Assembly: GCF_001463905.1 (NCBI RefSeq)
Contig: NZ_BBWR01000017.1
Span: 152,788 to 216,787 of the forward strand
Direction of reading: 5' to 3'
DNA length: 64,000 nt
Origin: Aureimonas frigidaquae
GTDB taxonomy: Bacteria > Pseudomonadota > Alphaproteobacteria > Rhizobiales > Rhizobiaceae
A program made the translations under genes and the position numbers. A model generated the notes under the pieces. That model ran no database searches, was not told the origin of the DNA, and saw only the letters and a program-made list of their open reading frames with translations. Below, in pieces: positions 54,584-62,644 of this stretch; positions within the stretch are counted from its first letter, which is position 1, and each line of letters opens with the position of its first letter.

Positions 54584-56145
54584 CAGCTAACCTCCCGAAG
54601 CGGAGTGCGGGATGAAACGCGACCTAAGAAATCTAAGCTTTCAAACCTGTACGCGTCCAAGCCGGCCCCATTGGCTTCCTTAAGCTTGAGATGCTCCGTG
54701 GTCATTTCCACGAATGGAAGAACGAAGTAGTCCCGTGCCTCGGTGTTCGATTTGTCCATTCGAACTGCGACTGTCAGATCAGGGCAGAGAACAGTATCAA
54801 ATCGCACCGTCCAGCGTGACGCGCCGCTGGGTAAGGTGTTATGTCTGCACAGCACCAACGAGATCGCCAACTCGCTGTTAACAGACAGTAGACCGGCTCT
54901 CATCTGCTGGACGGTACCGCCAGAGCGGACAATTTGGCCTATGGCTGAACTGACGACTGATGGATGCATCTCCCTCAGCCGGCGATTGTCTGCCAGATAC
55001 GCCAAATCTCGCCCAGTATCGTATCCGATAAGCTGATAACTCGTGTGAAGGCTGCCGAACCGCCGGGCGTAACAGCTGCTGGACGGAGCGTTTTCTTCTT
55101 CGTCGATGATCAGGCCGGACAACTGCCCGCGCCGGAGCAGTATGTCTCGAAGCACAGCTAACATCTCATTGTCTGAAAGGCGTCTATGACGCTTTTCGAT
55201 GATCCGCTGAACGAGCTCGAATTGGTCACGGGTCACGATCGCCGTAAAGGCGTCGGGCTCCTCGATCCAAGCCTCCCTCGGGTTTTGCTCCGACCTGCCA
55301 CCGAGCTTTGAAGACCTCCGGTTCCAAACGTTGTCGCCAACATATTTCGGATTTACGAGGATCTGATGCACCGTGCCGCGCGTCCAATGCCTCCCTAGGT
55401 CAGTTCGTATTCCCAGTGAGTTTAGGTTAGACGCGATATCGCTCTCGAGCATTTTGCCACTGATGAACGAACTGAAGATCCATCGGACCCGTTCGACTTC
55501 GTCGTCAGGCCCTGGTCGAAGAATGACCCTGTCGGTCTGTAGGCTTTTCCTTTCGCCATACCGAAGCTCCTGTTTGAACGCTCCGGTTTCGTCGAGTAGT
55601 GTTCGCCTTAACCCGAAGCCCGCGTGTCCACCCTGCCGGAAGCCTTTCCGAATGAGATTTGCCTGTCCCAGGAACACCTTGACTGAGAGCTCTCGGCTGT
55701 ACTCGGCAGCCATACTTTGCTTGACGACCTTTTGTATCTCAGATCCGATGCTGCCGTCGTTTTCAAACTGCTCGGCGCAGTAGCAGACATCGACACCCTG
55801 ACGTCGGCAAAGAAATTCGTAATACGTGCTCTCGCCGACGTCTTGGAAACGGCCCCATCGCGATATGTCGTAAACCAAGACGACAACGAATTCGGCCTTG
55901 CCTGATGATACGTCTCCAACGAGTGCCTTCAGGCCACTCCGACGTTCAATCGTTAGACCACTCTTGCCAGCGTCCTGATAGGTCTTAACAATATCCAGGT
56001 TATGCTGCTTGGCGAATGTTTGGATCACGCCAATCTGGTTCTCGGTGGAGTATCTTTGGTGCTCGGTTGACATGCGGACGTAGCATGCGGCCTTTACCGG
56101 CCGCCCATCGTCTGTTTTACGCCATGTCATTCTGCGCGGAGGCAT
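54583..56145 (-). CDS. Large serine recombinase
   Basis: A 520-aa integrase/transposase-type serine recombinase. The catalytic domain begins ACYVRMSTEHQRYSTENQ (Arg24, nucleophile Ser26), with VLVYDISRWGRF and SMAAEYSRELSVKVF. The recombinase domain follows (ILVNPKYVGDNVWNRR). The usual CxxC zinc ribbon of large serine integrases is not visible. I chose ATG 56145, with GGGAGAG upstream; the frame opens 159 bp further but there overlaps the divergent gene. It heads an operon with two ParB-like genes. Confidence 0.9.
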   Translation of the reverse strand: MPPRRMTWRKTDDGRPVKAACYVRMSTEHQRYSTENQIGVIQTFAKQHNLDIVKTYQDAGKSGLTIERRSGLKALVGDVSSGKAEFVVVLVYDISRWGRFQDVGESTYYEFLCRRQGVDVCYCAEQFENDGSIGSEIQKVVKQSMAAEYSRELSVKVFLGQANLIRKGFRQGGHAGFGLRRTLLDETGAFKQELRYGERKSLQTDRVILRPGPDDEVERVRWIFSSFISGKMLESDIASNLNSLGIRTDLGRHWTRGTVHQILVNPKYVGDNVWNRRSSKLGGRSEQNPREAWIEEPDAFTAIVTRDQFELVQRIIEKRHRRLSDNEMLAVLRDILLRRGQLSGLIIDEEENAPSSSCYARRFGSLHTSYQLIGYDTGRDLAYLADNRRLREMHPSVVSSAIGQIVRSGGTVQQMRAGLLSVNSELAISLVLCRHNTLPSGASRWTVRFDTVLCPDLTVAVRMDKSNTEARDYFVLPFVEMTTEHLKLKEANGAGLDAYRFESLDFLGRVSSRTPLREVS

Positions 56146-56227
56146 CCTCAGAACTCTCCCATTCGCATCTCGATTGCCAACAGCAAAGTGCAACAGAGAC
56201 GGAATGCTATATTGGAGGGATGGAAAA
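56146..56227. promoter_or_regulatory. Divergent promoter region of the recombinase-ParB operon
   Basis: Eighty-two bases separate the recombinase start from the opposite-strand HTH gene. It holds two CAACAG copies 14 bases apart and a GGAGGG ribosome site for the rightward gene. A divergent regulator arrangement is likely; individual promoter elements are not certain. Confidence 0.4.
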
Positions 56228-56557
56228 ATGCTGCCGAAAAACAGCAAGTTCATTCCGGTGACGCCGGATGCATACGCAAAGGCGGTTGGAGTAGCGCTGG
56301 TCAATGAGATCGGGGACAGCCACCGCGCGTTGAAGCTGGTTCAAAGGTGGACGGGAGCATGCGAACGGACCGCTACAAACTGGCTACATGGCGATGTCGG
56401 GCCGCGCGGACATCATCTGGTGTCATTGGCTGCAAACTCTCCCGAAGTCCTGACAGTGCTTCTCCTAATGGCGGGCCGTCGGGAAGCCGTATCGTCAGTT
56501 CGACTATTCGCTCTGAGGGACGAAGCGGAACGCTTTGTGCGCCTGGTCGACGGCTAG
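56228..56557 (+). CDS. HTH regulator divergent from the recombinase operon
   Basis: A 109-aa protein with an HTH-like core: LKLVQRWTGACERTATNWLHGDVGPRGHHLVSLA, where ERTATNW is the likely recognition helix, then VLTVLLLMAGRREAVS. The pattern resembles small phage-borne regulators found next to recombinases. ATG 56228 is chosen because GGAGGG lies 8 bases before it. It probably controls the divergent recombinase-ParB operon; this is inference. Confidence 0.65.
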   Translation: MLPKNSKFIPVTPDAYAKAVGVALVNEIGDSHRALKLVQRWTGACERTATNWLHGDVGPRGHHLVSLAANSPEVLTVLLLMAGRREAVSSVRLFALRDEAERFVRLVDG

Positions 56558-56628
56558 CGTAGAAAGCCGTCACGAGTTCGCAATGTTCACCACTTGTTCT
56601 CAATCCGGTGTCGCGCCATAAGGTGGGT

Positions 56629-56916
56629 ATGCGTCGCCCATACAGATCCCTGCCTGACCTTGCTGAACGACTGGAGGCGGTCGCGAGGGCACAGCACAAT
56701 GCGGTGTTAAGCCCAGAGACAACGATGTTGGTCGTCGCAGCGCTTCGAGCATTCTCCGTTCACCCGGATCGAGATCAGATCATGTCAGCAATCTGCCGAG
56801 ACCCGGAAAGGTGCAAGCACGGCTGCTTCACGTGCATGGGAGCTGCGAACTCGATCATGCGTATATACCAAGGCGCCAAACCCGACGATCGATCCATTTT
56901 TGCCCGCAGACGGTAG
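56629..56916 (+). CDS. Small hypothetical protein with a Cys cluster
   Basis: A 95-aa protein with an N-terminal helix (SLPDLAERLEAVARAQ) and a Cys-rich centre, CRDPERCKHGCFTC, that could bind one zinc ion. AAGGTGGG lies just before ATG 56629; the frame opens at 56608. No family recognised. Confidence 0.5.
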   Translation: MRRPYRSLPDLAERLEAVARAQHNAVLSPETTMLVVAALRAFSVHPDRDQIMSAICRDPERCKHGCFTCMGAANSIMRIYQGAKPDDRSIFARRR

Positions 56917-56953
56917 TGTGTAGGGTGAACCCACGTCATTGATGGGGGCTTTC

Positions 56954-57811
56954 GTGATCGACTTGGATAAGCGGGCGGAGTTTTTGGTGACCGTGCGAGC
57001 CGTCATCCAGGCCCGGATGAACGATGCAGTCGCTAACGCACCTGCGGACCTGAAGATGGACGCTGCGAAGGTTTGGGCCACGGCGCTGGCCGAGGCAACC
57101 GTTGTCGCCAACCGTTTGCCGGATGATCGCTCACATCTCAGATGCGCGCTTGAATTTATGGAATTCTTCGATGGTAGGGCAGACTGGCAACACGAATGGA
57201 TCAGGTTGCCACACAGGTTAGCCTTCGAAGTGTCCTTGGATCCCGGCGACGAGTTGATAGACGGTGTGTGGCAGCCGATTAACCGCTCGTGGACAGGGCT
57301 CCCGTCTGGCCAGAGCGCCACGCTTAAGGTCCTGGATCTCATCCGCCGCTACGGGCCAGCAACGACCGAAGAATTGCGACGCCGGTTTCCCGAGATCTCC
57401 GGTCAGCGGTTGGCCAGAGCCCTTCGTGATCGAGAGGCAGACGGGTGGCTCCAGCGCGAAGGCCCCAAAGGGCCGGACACGCTATGGTCAGCAACAGAGC
57501 TGCTTACGGGCTCAATGCCAGACGGCAGTAGGGCCTGGACCCCTCCACCAGTCAAAGAGCCATACCAGCGTCCGACACTGGAAGAACGCGAGGCCGAGCT
57601 GGCGAAGCGGCCCGAAACGAAAAAGATCCTGGCCAAGCTTCGAAGGGTCGGCCAGGCGACCGCCGCGGATCTTCGTCAGGTTGCCGGCATCAAAGCGCAA
57701 CGCTCAGGACTATCTCAGCTGCAGCGTATGCAGAGGGCCGGCTGGATCCGCGCAGTCGGTGCCGGCAGGGCCAGGGTGTGGGAGCTGGCCGAGCAGACGC
57801 CGGAAGGCTGA
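56954..57811 (+). CDS. Double winged-helix hypothetical protein
   Basis: A 285-aa protein with an N-terminal helical region and two winged-helix-like units. The first is near residues 118-165 (VLDLIRRYGPATTEELRRRFPEISGQRLARAL). The second is near residues 217-270 (ILAKLRRVGQATAADLRQVAGIKAQRSGLSQL). GTG 56954 is preferred because GGGGG lies at proper distance; ATG 56942 is an alternative. It probably binds DNA, but no target is known. Confidence 0.6.
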   Translation: MIDLDKRAEFLVTVRAVIQARMNDAVANAPADLKMDAAKVWATALAEATVVANRLPDDRSHLRCALEFMEFFDGRADWQHEWIRLPHRLAFEVSLDPGDELIDGVWQPINRSWTGLPSGQSATLKVLDLIRRYGPATTEELRRRFPEISGQRLARALRDREADGWLQREGPKGPDTLWSATELLTGSMPDGSRAWTPPPVKEPYQRPTLEEREAELAKRPETKKILAKLRRVGQATAADLRQVAGIKAQRSGLSQLQRMQRAGWIRAVGAGRARVWELAEQTPEG

Positions 57812-57813
57812 CG

Positions 57814-58041
57814 CTACCGATCGAGAAAGCGCGGCCTGATTAGGAGTGGCTCTGCCTCAATGCGGCCGAAGACACGGTCCCGCACTATCCGTAGGAGAGC
57901 GGCATCGACGGCCGCATCATGCCAGCCGGCCGCTACAGCCGCATCGCCGATATCGTTGATCGCTTGGTCCAGTGCTTGTTCGCACTCGAACGCGTAGTCG
58001 GGATGATCGTCGAGGAGGTGAGGCGGCTGTATCATCCCCAT
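57814..58041 (-). CDS. Small helical hypothetical protein
   Basis: A 75-aa acidic protein (QPPHLLDDHPDYAFECEQ then AAVAAGWHDAAVDAALL) ending two bases from the convergent winged-helix gene. The A-x-x-AGW pattern resembles 52489-52737. The frame opens at 58074; the shorter start is a choice made without a strong ribosome site. Confidence 0.45.
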   Translation of the reverse strand: MGMIQPPHLLDDHPDYAFECEQALDQAINDIGDAAVAAGWHDAAVDAALLRIVRDRVFGRIEAEPLLIRPRFLDR

Positions 58042-58138
58042 AGCATACTGAGCGAGAATGCGGGCTGCCAGCAACCAGAAGTTGTGTCAGCCCTTTTTCG
58101 CCGCGCGAACGAGCGCGCAGTTAGGCTTGGAGGGTCTC

Positions 58139-58588
58139 ATGGAAGAAACGGTTCACGTCGCAGGATCGGTACGACCGTACACGACAAAACAGATGGGAGA
58201 CGCTTGCGAAATGCTAATCGCGGCGGAGCTAACCCTAGCGGGTGTGCCGGCGATGAAGGCACCGGACTTTTGGCCCGGGTACGATGTCATTGCCCAGCCC
58301 GTGGATCGGCCTGCTCAAAGGATTTCCGTCAAGGCGCGGACACGCGCCAACGACACGAAGGCGTTCCGCTTTCACGCCGAAGATGCGTTCGATTGGATCG
58401 CGTTTGTTCTCATTCCCGCGACAACCGATGAACGTCGTCGTATTTTCATAGTGCCGTCCGATATCGCCCGGACTGTCGCATCGAGAGCTGAAAGTGGTCG
58501 TCAGCGAATGACAATCGCGCGTGTCATCCGCGAATTCGGGCAGTTCGAAAACAATTTCGCTCTGCAGGACCGCGGATCGCTCGATTGA
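58139..58588 (+). CDS. PD-(D/E)XK-like nuclease domain protein
   Basis: A 149-aa protein whose pattern fits the PD-(D/E)XK fold of PF11645-type endonucleases: GDACEMLIAAEL (Glu24, Glu30), WPGYDVIAQPV (Asp49) and RISVKARTRA (Lys65 in the beta-strand). Then comes a DWIAFVLIPATTDERRRIFIVPSDI segment. GGAGG precedes ATG 58139. It is the last gene before attR, a common cargo position, and could be a defence or repair nuclease. Confidence 0.6.
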   Translation: MEETVHVAGSVRPYTTKQMGDACEMLIAAELTLAGVPAMKAPDFWPGYDVIAQPVDRPAQRISVKARTRANDTKAFRFHAEDAFDWIAFVLIPATTDERRRIFIVPSDIARTVASRAESGRQRMTIARVIREFGQFENNFALQDRGSLD

Positions 58589-58753
58589 CGCTAACGAACC
58601 TCGCCGGCTTCGTGTGAAGCGGCAAAGCCATGTCGCAAGCATGTCGCACAGAATTGCCGCAACCCAGCTGAAAACCCCACAAACCATGGATACTGAGTGC
58701 GACAAGACGCGACACGCCAAACCAGCCAAATACCGCCTAAGTGCCTGTTCTTA

Positions 58754-58801
58754 TTGGTGCCGGCTACAGGGATCGAACCCGTGACCCCCTGATTACAAAT
58801 C
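58754..58801 (-). repeat. attR: 48-bp repeat within tRNA-Thr
   Basis: Exact copy of 37103-37150. It lies at the 3' part of the intact tRNA-Thr gene, so integration left the tRNA functional. Confidence 0.95.
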
Positions 58802-58830
58802 AGGTGCTCTACCATCTGAGCTAAGCCGGC
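58755..58830 (-). tRNA. tRNA-Thr (anticodon TGT)
   Basis: A 76-nt cloverleaf on the minus strand. The acceptor pairs GCCGGC with GCCGGC, the D arm has AGCTCAGATGGTAGAGC, the anticodon loop carries TGT, the T arm has GGGTTCGATCCC, and CCA is encoded. Its 3' end is the attachment site of the island. Confidence 0.97.
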
Positions 58831-58981
58831 CCTGCGCGCGCATCTAGCATAAGCTGGGCAGGCTTGCATCCTGGAAATGCGCCGTGCCCGTTCCTTCTTG
58901 TCTTCCCGCCGCAGCTATCGTTTGATCGGAACGGAAAGACAGTTGGGCGATCGGAAGAATCGCGTCGCGTGGGAGGGTCAA

Positions 58982-60085
58982 TTGGATCGTCGTCAGTTTC
59001 TCTTGAAGTCCGGCAGCGTGGCCGGTGGTGTCGCGGGCGGGGTGGCTTTGGCGGCGCCGGCCGTTGCGCAGGAAAGCCCGAGCATACGCTGGCGCCTGAC
59101 GTCCAGTTTTCCCAATACGCTCGACACGCTCTACGGCAACTGCCAGCTCTTTGCGCGGACCATTTCCGAATTGACCGACGGGCGCTTCCGCATCGATACC
59201 TTCCCGGCGGGCGAACTCGTTCCCGGCCTGTCGGCGCTGGATGCCGTCAGCGACCAGACGGTCGAATGCGCCCACACCGTCCTCTACTATTATGTGGGCA
59301 AGGATCCGACCTTCGCGATCGGCTCGTCCATTCCCTTCGGCCTCAACGCCCGGCAGCAGAATGCCTGGCTCTATTCCGGCGGCGGCAACGAGGCGATCGA
59401 CACCTTCCTGGAGCCCTATTCCGTCGTGGCGCGGCCCGGCGGCAATACCGGTACGCAGATGGGGGGCTGGTTCCGCAAGGAAATCAACAGCGTTGCCGAT
59501 CTTCAGGGTCTGAAGATGCGCATTGCAGGTATTGCGGGGCAGGTTCTCGCGCCGCTCGGCGTCATCGGGCAGCAGCTTGCCGGTGGCGATGTCTACCCGG
59601 CGCTCGAGCGGGGGACGCTCGACGCCACCGAGTTCGTCGGGCCGTATGACGATGAAAAGCTCGGCTTCTATCAGGTCGCGCCGTTTTATTATTACCCTGC
59701 CTTCTGGGAAGCGGGGCCGACGGTCCACTACGTCTTCAACAAGGCCAAATACGAGGAACTGCCGCAATCCTACCGGACGGCGCTCGATACGGCCGCCAAG
59801 GCCTGCAACATTTCCATGCTGGCCGATTACGACGTAAAGAACACGACGGCGATCCGCTCCCTCGTCGCCAAGGGCGTACAGTTGCGTCCGCTGCCGCGTG
59901 ACGTGCTCGATGCAGCCTATGATTCGGCGCAGGCGCTCTACCGGCAATTGGACGAGAGCAATCCGCGCTGGAAGGCGATCTACGATCCGTGGAACACATT
60001 CCGCTCGCAGAGCTTCGAATGGTTCCGCGTCGCCGAATATACCAACGATACCTACGCCTATTCGCGGCAGGCCTCCGGCCAGTAG
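58982..60085 (+). CDS. dctP: TRAP transporter substrate-binding protein (DctP)
   Basis: A 367-aa periplasmic solute-binding protein with a twin-arginine signal (DRRQFLLKSG at the start, cleavage near AVAQ). Landmarks of the DctP family are IRWRLTSSFPNTLDTLYG, FPAGELVPGLSALDAV and GLKMRIAGIAGQVLAPLG, with an Arg likely to grip a carboxylate. I chose TTG 58982 because GGAGG lies five bases upstream and the Tat signal begins there; the frame opens at 58877. It is convergent with the permease genes. Confidence 0.85.
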   Translation: MDRRQFLLKSGSVAGGVAGGVALAAPAVAQESPSIRWRLTSSFPNTLDTLYGNCQLFARTISELTDGRFRIDTFPAGELVPGLSALDAVSDQTVECAHTVLYYYVGKDPTFAIGSSIPFGLNARQQNAWLYSGGGNEAIDTFLEPYSVVARPGGNTGTQMGGWFRKEINSVADLQGLKMRIAGIAGQVLAPLGVIGQQLAGGDVYPALERGTLDATEFVGPYDDEKLGFYQVAPFYYYPAFWEAGPTVHYVFNKAKYEELPQSYRTALDTAAKACNISMLADYDVKNTTAIRSLVAKGVQLRPLPRDVLDAAYDSAQALYRQLDESNPRWKAIYDPWNTFRSQSFEWFRVAEYTNDTYAYSRQASGQ

Positions 60086-60124
60086 GCGAGGCGGCCGTCG
60101 GCCAACCGCAACGGCTTTGTGACA

Positions 60125-60157
60125 GGGGCTCCGCGAGGTGATCGCGGGGCCCCTTTG
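60125..60157 (+). terminator. Rho-independent terminator after dctP
   Basis: A stem of GGGGC and CCGCGA pairing with TCGCGG and GCCCC (one mismatch, five-base loop) is followed by TTTG. It lies 39 bp after the dctP stop, between it and the convergent permease operon. Confidence 0.75.
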
Positions 60158-60167
60158 TCATTGGCGC

Positions 60168-61670
60168 CTAGCCTGGTGCGCCGAAACTCGGCGGAGGCGG
60201 GGCGCCGAAGCTCGGCGCCGGCGGCGCACCGAAAGTCGGGGCGGGTGGTGCGCCGAAGGAGGGTGCGGCCGGCGCGGCGCCTCCTGCTCCCGGCATTGGG
60301 ATATCCAGACGGATATTGGCCGGGTCCACCACGGCTTCCGGGGAGATGAAATAGGTGACTGACTCCGGCCAGGCGATCAGCACCGCCACAAGCACGAGCT
60401 GCAGGCACAGCCAGGGAATGGCGCCGAGATAAATGTCCGACGTGCGGACCTGCGGCGGCGCGATGCCGCGCAGGTAGAAGAGGGCAAAGCCGAAGGGCGG
60501 GTGCATGAAGGATGTCTGCATGTTCACGCAGAGGAGCACGCCGAACCAGATCAGGTCGATGTTCAACGCCTCCGCCACCGGCACCAGAAGCGGCACGACG
60601 ATAAAGGCGATCTCGAAGAAATCGAGGAAGAAGGCGATGAAGAAGATGAAGATGTTGACGAAGATCAGGAAGCCGACCGCGCCGCCCGGTATGTGTGACA
60701 GGAGGTACTGGATCCAGTGGCCGCCATCCATGCCCTGAAAGACCAGACTGAAGACGGTCGCTCCGATCAGGATGAAGACCACCATGGCGGTCAGCCGCAT
60801 GGTCATGGCCATGGCTTCGCGAATGAGCTGCCAGTTCAGACGACGGTGCAGCGCTGCCAGCAGCATCGCGCCGATCGACCCCATGGCGCCGGCCTCGGTG
60901 GGCGTGGCGAGCCCCATGAACATGGTGCCCAGGACCACGAAGATGAGCGCGAGGGACGGCACCATGGCCTTGGCCACCCGCCACAGAAGCGGCCAGCCAT
61001 GCAGCGTTCGCGCTTCCGGCGGCAGCGGCGGCATGGCGTGCGGGCGCAGCCGCGACATCACGAAGATGAAGGCCAGGAAGATCAGGATCTGCAGGATGGA
61101 GGGGCCGATCGCGCCGGCATACATATCGCCGACCGAGCGACCGAGCTGGTCGGCCAGAATGATCAGCACCAGCGATGGCGGGATCACCTGCGTGATCGTG
61201 CCGGACGCCGCGATGACGCCCGTCGCCAGCCGCATGTCGTAGCCGTAGCGCATCATGATCGGCAGCGACACGACACCCATGGCGATCACCGATGCCGCGA
61301 CGGTGCCGGTGATGGCGCCCAGCACCGCCCCGACCAGAATGACCGCATAGGCAAGGCCCCCCGGCAGCGGGCCGAAGAGCTGTCCGGACCCTTCGAGAAG
61401 ATCCTCCGCAAGGCCGCAGCGCTCCAGGATGGCGCCCATGAAGGTGAAGAAGGGAATCGCCAGGAGCAGATCGTTGGAAATGGTGCCATAGAAGCGCAGG
61501 GGCAGGGCGCCCAGAAGGCTCGGGCTGAAATGCTCGTAGACGATGCCGAGCACGCCGAAGAGCATCCCCACCGCGGCCAGCGAGAACGCCACCGGAAAGC
61601 CGATCAGAAGGAAGACGATCATGCTGCCGAACATCAGCGGCGGCATCGGTCCGTATTCGAACATACGCAA
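60168..61670 (-). CDS. dctM: TRAP transporter large permease (DctM) with repeated C-terminal tail
   Basis: A 500-aa inner-membrane protein with about twelve helices and the DctM pattern (LLIGFPVAFSLAAVGMLFG at the start; GTGTVAAS-like and VIPPSLVLIILADQLG segments). It moves substrate with sodium ions together with DctQ and DctP. The last 45 residues are a low-complexity tail of near-repeats of P-[ST]-FGAPPAP, probably cytoplasmic or periplasmic and disordered. It lies 27 bp after dctQ. Confidence 0.92.
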   Translation of the reverse strand: MRMFEYGPMPPLMFGSMIVFLLIGFPVAFSLAAVGMLFGVLGIVYEHFSPSLLGALPLRFYGTISNDLLLAIPFFTFMGAILERCGLAEDLLEGSGQLFGPLPGGLAYAVILVGAVLGAITGTVAASVIAMGVVSLPIMMRYGYDMRLATGVIAASGTITQVIPPSLVLIILADQLGRSVGDMYAGAIGPSILQILIFLAFIFVMSRLRPHAMPPLPPEARTLHGWPLLWRVAKAMVPSLALIFVVLGTMFMGLATPTEAGAMGSIGAMLLAALHRRLNWQLIREAMAMTMRLTAMVVFILIGATVFSLVFQGMDGGHWIQYLLSHIPGGAVGFLIFVNIFIFFIAFFLDFFEIAFIVVPLLVPVAEALNIDLIWFGVLLCVNMQTSFMHPPFGFALFYLRGIAPPQVRTSDIYLGAIPWLCLQLVLVAVLIAWPESVTYFISPEAVVDPANIRLDIPMPGAGGAAPAAPSFGAPPAPTFGAPPAPSFGAPPPPSFGAPG

Positions 61671-61697
61671 GAACTCCCTGGCGGACGCGCCCCGTGG

Positions 61698-62237
61698 CTA
61701 CTGCAGCGGCTTTTCGTAGCGGGTTTCGATCTCGGTCAGGCCGCGCAGCGCGGCGACGCGCTTGATGAGTTCGGACAGCCCCTGAAGAAACAGAAGGGCA
61801 AAGCCGAGCGGCAGTGTCGCCTTGGCCGGCCAGAGGATCAGCCCCCCGGCATTCATGGAGGTTTCGCCCGACAGGAACGAGCGCAGGAAAAACGGCCAGC
61901 AGAGCCAGAAGAGGGTTCCGATGACGGGAAGATACAGGATCAGAAACCCGGCAATGTCGACGTATAGTCGCTGGCGGGTCGTCAGGCTCGCATAGATCAG
62001 GTCCACGCGGACATGCTGGTTCAGCTTCAAGGTGTAGGCCGCGCCCAAAAGCACCATGCCGGCGAACATGTACCACTGGATTTCCAGCATCGCATTGGAG
62101 CTGACATGGAAGAGGTAGCGCGACAGCGCATTGCCGGCGCTGATCAACACTGCGGCCAGCACCAGATAATCCGCGATGACGGCAAAGCCGGCATTGATGC
62201 GGTCGACCGCGCGCGAAAAGGCGAGCAGGATTGGCAT
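61698..62237 (-). CDS. dctQ: TRAP transporter small permease (DctQ)
   Basis: A 179-aa inner-membrane protein with four helices, fitting DctQ (ALSRYLFHVSSNAMLEIQWYMFAGMVLLGAAYTL, then HVRVDLIY). It pairs with the large permease. ATG 62237 has GGGGGA upstream and matches the family start; the frame opens at 62333. It begins the dctQ-dctM operon. Confidence 0.88.
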   Translation of the reverse strand: MPILLAFSRAVDRINAGFAVIADYLVLAAVLISAGNALSRYLFHVSSNAMLEIQWYMFAGMVLLGAAYTLKLNQHVRVDLIYASLTTRQRLYVDIAGFLILYLPVIGTLFWLCWPFFLRSFLSGETSMNAGGLILWPAKATLPLGFALLFLQGLSELIKRVAALRGLTEIETRYEKPLQ

Positions 62238-62380
62238 GACGTCCCCCCGTTCCGGGACGCGGCCCGGCATGACGCCCCTTGCGGCGAGGCTATTTCCCTG
62301 CCGAATGTTCACGCAGAAACGCGCAATGTCCAACGCTTAGCGGGTGCTGGGGCGCAAAATTCAAGGGAAGGGTCGATGTT

Positions 62381-62644
62381 TTGGCCGGAACGAATGTGGA
62401 CGCGGCGACGCGGCGGATCGAAGGGCAGGCCCGGCTGGTCGAGACGCTTGCGCAGCGGCTTGCCTTCGAGCTCCTCCTCCTGCGGCGCATGCGGGCGAAG
62501 GGGGATACGGCCGCGTCCTGCGGCGGCAGGCTGACGCTGCGCGACATCCGCCTGCGCGCGCTGGACCGTCAGGCCCGCGGCGCTGTCGGCCAGGCGGCAC
62601 GCTTATCAGCGCGCGGCGAGGTGCTTTCGCGCGGCGTAGAGTGA
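62381..62644 (+). CDS. Possible small hypothetical protein
   Basis: An 87-aa frame from TTG 62381 with GAAGGG eight bases upstream. It has a single predicted helix with hydrophobic residues (LVETLAQRLAFELLLLRRM) and an Arg-rich end. Its end overlaps the rlmB 3' end by 39 bp on the opposite strand. No family is recognised and it may not be expressed. Confidence 0.33.
   Translation: MAGTNVDAATRRIEGQARLVETLAQRLAFELLLLRRMRAKGDTAASCGGRLTLRDIRLRALDRQARGAVGQAARLSARGEVLSRGVE

Larger units (their letters stand above)
37103..58801. mobile_element. Integrative island in tRNA-Thr, phage/satellite-like with cargo
   Basis: A 21.7-kb element bounded by a perfect 48-bp repeat of the tRNA-Thr 3' end, with a tyrosine integrase 57 bp inside the left repeat. 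The left part carries replication, packaging-like and ejection-like genes. The right part carries an AAA+ ATPase, a recombinase-ParB-ParB operon, HTH genes and a nuclease-like gene. Virion structural genes other than the ejection-like pair are missing. Several stretches, notably around 50.0-52.3 kb and 54.6-56.3 kb, are visibly richer in A and T than the flanking core. Whether it still excises is unknown. Confidence 0.9.
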
